From Oscillospiraceae bacterium (GTDB taxonomy: Bacteria; Bacillota; Clostridia; Oscillospirales; Oscillospiraceae): a DNA stretch of 7,687 nucleotides. Position 1 is the first letter of the stretch. Every line of letters begins with the position of its first letter. Location: positions 1 through 7,687 of the forward strand of contig JAFSZQ010000007.1 in assembly GCA_017458885.1 (NCBI GenBank), read 5' to 3'. Shown piece after piece: positions 4,828 to 7,687 of this stretch. The translations under genes were made by a program, and so were the position numbers. The notes under the pieces were generated by a model. It searched no databases. It was not told where the DNA came from and was given only the letters and a program-made list of their open reading frames with translations.

Positions 4828-7566
4828 ATGAAAAAGTTACTGGCACTGGTACTGGCGCTCGTGATGACCATGGGTCTGGCGACCGTCGCGACCAACGCCG
4901 CGTTCCCTGACGCGAGCGACGTCACCCTGACCGAGGCTGCGGACGTGATGACCGCGGTCGGCGTGTTCCAGGGCAACGAGAGCGGCAGCTTCCTGCCGAC
5001 GGCGAATCTCGACCGCCAGAGCGCGGCGAAGCTGATCGCCTACCTCGCGCTCGGCAAGACGGCTGCCGAGGCGATCCCCGCCACGCAGGTGTTCCCTGAC
5101 GTGCCGGCGGACAACTGGGCGGCGAAGTACGTTGCGTACTGCAAGAACGCCGGTTACATCAGCGGCGACCAGAACGGCAACTTCCTGCCGACGACCGAGC
5201 TGAACGGCTATTCGTTCGGCAAGATGGTCCTCTGCGTGCTTGGCTATGACCCCGAGATCGAGGGCATGACCGGCTCCTCTTGGAGCATCAACATTGCGAA
5301 GCTCCTGCAGAGCAATGACATCACCGACGGTGTTGACACCGCCGCGTCCGCGACCCTGACGCGCGAGCAGGCTGCGCAGTACTGCCTGAACGCCCTCAAG
5401 GCGACGACGGTCGAGTACGACACCAAGGGCACGAGCATTGAGATCAACGGTGCGAAGATTGCCACCGGCGCGTCCAAGGCGAGCAATGTCACGAGTGACG
5501 CCGCCTACGCCTACGCCATCAAGGGCACTGCTGGTCAGACCAACACCGTCCAGCTCGGCGAGAGCCTTTACAACGGCGATCTCAAGCTCGATGGCGGTGA
5601 TGACAATAAGTTGGGACAGCCTGCCAAGAAGTGGATTTACAAGAACGCTGAAGTTGGCACCTATGCCAAGGGCGCTGACTCGACCCTGAAGAACGGTCTT
5701 ACCTATGGTGACATCTACACCGCCATCGGCAGCACGGTTGCGAAGAACCTTAAGAGCCTCACGCTCAAGATCGACGGTAAGACGGTTGTTAGCACCGATG
5801 CTAACAAGGCGTATGTTACTAGTAACCTGAAGTATACTCTCGCCAACTTTGCAAACGCCAAGGGCGACACGAAAGCGTTCAAGTATATGGACAGCACTGC
5901 TGCCTATAATGCGGATAACGCGTTCGCGGTTGCTGGCAACGGTTCTACCACGACCATTTACGTCGAGGAAAATGGCACGGAATACGATGTGACCATTTGC
6001 GCCGTCAACAGCTATGTTGCCAAGGTTGACAGCGTGAACGCGGCAGACGCGAAGAATAATCGTTCTATTACGCTCAAGAGCAAATTCGGCGGCGTGTCCT
6101 TCAAGACGTATGAGACCGAGGAATTTGCCAAGAATGATATCCTTCTCGTCACGGCGTACGACAACGGCACCGACTATGAGGTGCAGACCGCCAAGGCTCT
6201 GAATTCCACCGGTGCGGTGCACGTTGATTCGACGACGGGAATCGAAGATGACGACACTTTTGTGACGGGCGGTTCCTTTGCGGTTAGCGGCACGACCTAC
6301 AAGTACAGCCTGAAGGCTCCGAAAGCTGCGAAAGTGGTTGGCAGCAGCTCCTATGAGCTGTACCTTGACGACGAGGGCTATGTGCTCTACGCCGACGAGG
6401 TGGAGGAGACCAGCAACAGCTACCTGATGGTCATTAGCAGCGGCACTTATAAGAAAGCCGATGAACTCAGTGGCAGTGGAGCCACCAACAAGAGCAAGGT
6501 CGTGTTTGACGACGGCACGACCAAGACCATCACGGTCAGCAAGAGGGACGGCAATAAGTTTAGCAGTGACAGTGTGGATGGTCCGACGGAGGTCAAGCCC
6601 ACCGATTATGCCATCTATAAGTATGTCGAGCAGAGCGACGGCACCTATTCCCTGACGTCGGTTACCACGACCGCGATTACCAGCGGCAAGGTGACCAAGG
6701 GCTTCACCAATATCAGCGGTTCTACGTCCATCTCCGGCGGCGCGACTACAAAGTATGTCTACCTCAACGCTGCTACGGGTCATGATGCGGCAAACGATGG
6801 TAAGTATAAGACGTCTTGGACGCTCTACACCGGCTATACCAATAGCAAGACCGTGACAGACGCGAAGATTAGTGCTTTTAAGGATACCTCTGCCACCCGC
6901 GCGGACGTTGTGTTCGTATACGAATGGAAGGCGGGAGAGGCTGAGTCCAGCGTTAAGGATTACATCTTCCTGCTGGGCAAGACGCCTACGAGATATCCTG
7001 CCACGGACGACGCAGACGAGTATTATACGTTCAACGCGATCGTGAAGGGCGAGATCGGCACAGTCAAGGCGGACGTTGCCAGCCCGATTGCCGACGGCAG
7101 CAGCCTTGCTAATGCGACGCTCTACACCGTGGAATACACCGATGGCAGCTTGGGTTCGAAGAGCATGACCCAGCAGACGGAGTCGGCGAAGTACACGAAC
7201 TTGACCACCTACAGCGATGCATATAAGTGGAACGTGTTCACGCCGGGAACTATCAGCGGCACCAGCACGCTGAAGGTTGAGCTGTCCGACGACGGTGATC
7301 TCCTTACCTTCACCGGCAACGGCATTGTGGCTGCGGGCGCTACGAGTATTAGTGTTGGCAGTGACAGCTTCGGCTTCTCCAGCGACTGCAAGGTCTTCGT
7401 GATGGACGATGATGGCGGCAACGCAGGGGAGATCACCATCAATGGAATCTCCAGCGGCAACAACGCCTACAGCAAGATCGTTGCGATCACGCAGGCGATG
7501 AAGGAAGGCAGCCCGACCACCACTCAGCGCAACACCATCATTGAGCTGTATCTGGTCAGAAATTGA
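4828..7566 (+). CDS. SLH-domain S-layer / cell-surface protein
   Basis: This 912-residue protein starts with a signal peptide (MKKLLALVLALVMTM, cleavage near TNA/A at 24-25). Three SLH repeats follow at about 26-76 (FPDAS, GNESGSFLP), 88-141 (VFPDVPADNWAAKYV, GDQNGNFLP) and 145-193 (LTREQAAQYCLNAL). SLH trimers bind pyruvylated secondary cell-wall polysaccharide, so the protein should sit non-covalently on the wall. Residues from about 195 to the end are beta-rich, high in Thr, Ser, Gly, Asp, Lys and Tyr, with very few Cys: the exposed part, with no enzymatic motif I recognise. The TRAE motif survives only roughly in repeat 3 (L-T-R-E, 177-180). GC drops from about 70% in the SLH part (60-base sample at 4981) to 48% (sample at 5761). 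The only TTA codon is codon 4. The strong ribosome site and long leader suit an abundant protein. Family call firm; being the main S-layer protein is inference. Confidence 0.9.
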   Translation: MKKLLALVLALVMTMGLATVATNAAFPDASDVTLTEAADVMTAVGVFQGNESGSFLPTANLDRQSAAKLIAYLALGKTAAEAIPATQVFPDVPADNWAAKYVAYCKNAGYISGDQNGNFLPTTELNGYSFGKMVLCVLGYDPEIEGMTGSSWSINIAKLLQSNDITDGVDTAASATLTREQAAQYCLNALKATTVEYDTKGTSIEINGAKIATGASKASNVTSDAAYAYAIKGTAGQTNTVQLGESLYNGDLKLDGGDDNKLGQPAKKWIYKNAEVGTYAKGADSTLKNGLTYGDIYTAIGSTVAKNLKSLTLKIDGKTVVSTDANKAYVTSNLKYTLANFANAKGDTKAFKYMDSTAAYNADNAFAVAGNGSTTTIYVEENGTEYDVTICAVNSYVAKVDSVNAADAKNNRSITLKSKFGGVSFKTYETEEFAKNDILLVTAYDNGTDYEVQTAKALNSTGAVHVDSTTGIEDDDTFVTGGSFAVSGTTYKYSLKAPKAAKVVGSSSYELYLDDEGYVLYADEVEETSNSYLMVISSGTYKKADELSGSGATNKSKVVFDDGTTKTITVSKRDGNKFSSDSVDGPTEVKPTDYAIYKYVEQSDGTYSLTSVTTTAITSGKVTKGFTNISGSTSISGGATTKYVYLNAATGHDAANDGKYKTSWTLYTGYTNSKTVTDAKISAFKDTSATRADVVFVYEWKAGEAESSVKDYIFLLGKTPTRYPATDDADEYYTFNAIVKGEIGTVKADVASPIADGSSLANATLYTVEYTDGSLGSKSMTQQTESAKYTNLTTYSDAYKWNVFTPGTISGTSTLKVELSDDGDLLTFTGNGIVAAGATSISVGSDSFGFSSDCKVFVMDDDGGNAGEITINGISSGNNAYSKIVAITQAMKEGSPTTTQRNTIIELYLVRN

Positions 7567-7579
7567 CCTGACACCCCTC

Positions 7580-7620
7580 ACACACAAAGAAACTCCCTTC
7601 GGGGAGTTTCTTTGTGTGTT
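7580..7620 (+). terminator. Rho-independent terminator of the S-layer gene with UUCG tetraloop
   Basis: An 18-bp perfect stem (7580-7597 with 7602-7619) closes on the stable C(UUCG)G loop. The 3' arm is T-rich (GTTTCTTTGTGTGTT), so the GC-rich core followed by these Ts works as the terminator. It begins 13 bases after the stop codon. The 5' arm is A-rich, so it could act on the other strand too. Confidence 0.85.
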
Positions 7621-7641
7621 GGCAACGATCGACTTGTTGCC
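7621..7641. repeat. Inverted repeat between the two terminators
   Basis: GGCAAC (7621-7626) and GTTGCC (7636-7641) are perfect 6-base arms around a nine-base loop. No T-run follows on either strand, so it is not a terminator by itself. It may be chance or part of a larger fold with its neighbours. Confidence 0.35.
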
Positions 7642-7650
7642 GATACCAAC

Positions 7651-7680
7651 AAAAATCCCCCTTGACAAACCAAGGGGGAT
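7651..7680 (-). terminator. Rho-independent terminator for a convergent gene beyond the right edge
   Basis: On the minus strand, ATCCCCCTTG, a six-base loop and CAAGGGGGAT form a perfect 10-bp stem (7680-7671 with 7664-7655), followed by TTTT and GTTGG. The T-run is on the minus side only, so a gene on that strand should end just past 7687. Confidence 0.8.
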
Positions 7681-7687
7681 ACCCGTA

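Noticed and set aside
4463..4831. A plus-strand open frame through the S-layer leader, ending with an ATGA-type overlap at the S-layer start.
   Set aside because: It starts at a TTG without a ribosome site, is Arg/Gly/Ala/Thr-rich without domain features, and stays open because the stretch has almost no T. Other frames there are open too.
7662..7667. A consensus TTGACA -35 box near the right edge.
   Set aside because: It lies in the stem and loop of the minus-strand terminator, and its -10 position would run past the window end, so it cannot be assessed and is probably chance.
4837..7668. A 943-codon open frame on the minus strand across the whole S-layer gene.
   Set aside because: Its codons are exact reverse complements of the S-layer codons, and it stays open because TTA, CTA and TCA are absent after codon 4. 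It starts with TTG inside a terminator loop and encodes no recognisable domain.

Overview
The window looks like a chromosomal piece of a GC-rich, Gram-positive anaerobe of the Clostridia, probably an Oscillospiraceae-like gut bacterium. The reasons are S-layer homology (SLH) domains, a DacF-type D-Ala-D-Ala carboxypeptidase, purine-rich Shine-Dalgarno sites, sigma-A-like promoters with 17-base spacers, and Rho-independent hairpins, all in DNA of about 65-70% GC. The genus is inference. No phage, transposon, CRISPR, tRNA or rRNA sequence was seen.

Layout, left to right. (1) 1-1621, minus strand: a secreted zinc metallopeptidase of family M3 (oligoendopeptidase-like), running off the left edge just short of its C-terminus. 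Its promoter sits so close to the ATG that the mRNA should be leaderless. (2) 1622-1728: a divergent promoter region. (3) 1729-2914, plus strand: a two-gene operon, an EamA/DMT-family membrane transporter followed, with a 26-base overlap, by a single-domain MGMT-family DNA alkyltransferase. (4) 2914-2943: one hairpin that terminates this operon and the facing carboxypeptidase gene. (5) 2943-4313, minus strand: a membrane-anchored D-Ala-D-Ala carboxypeptidase with all three catalytic motifs and an Arg-rich cytosolic tail. (6) 4314-4827: a 514-base divergent control region holding a near-consensus promoter for the carboxypeptidase, a candidate promoter with an AT-rich upstream element for the S-layer gene, and a leader of about 364 nt that is almost free of T. 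(7) 4828-7566, plus strand: a 912-residue SLH-anchored surface protein, probably a main S-layer or cell-wall protein. (8) 7567-7687: three successive inverted repeats; the first should terminate the S-layer gene and the last a minus-strand gene beyond the right edge.

Three of the four genes or operons make or work at the cell envelope: wall trimming, surface coat and secreted peptide hydrolysis. The carboxypeptidase and S-layer protein diverge from one control region, but their promoters differ and co-regulation is only a suggestion. The strongest candidate for something undescribed is the T-depleted, G-rich leader of the S-layer mRNA. No multi-gene novel system is evident; the rest are recognisable families with some odd details.
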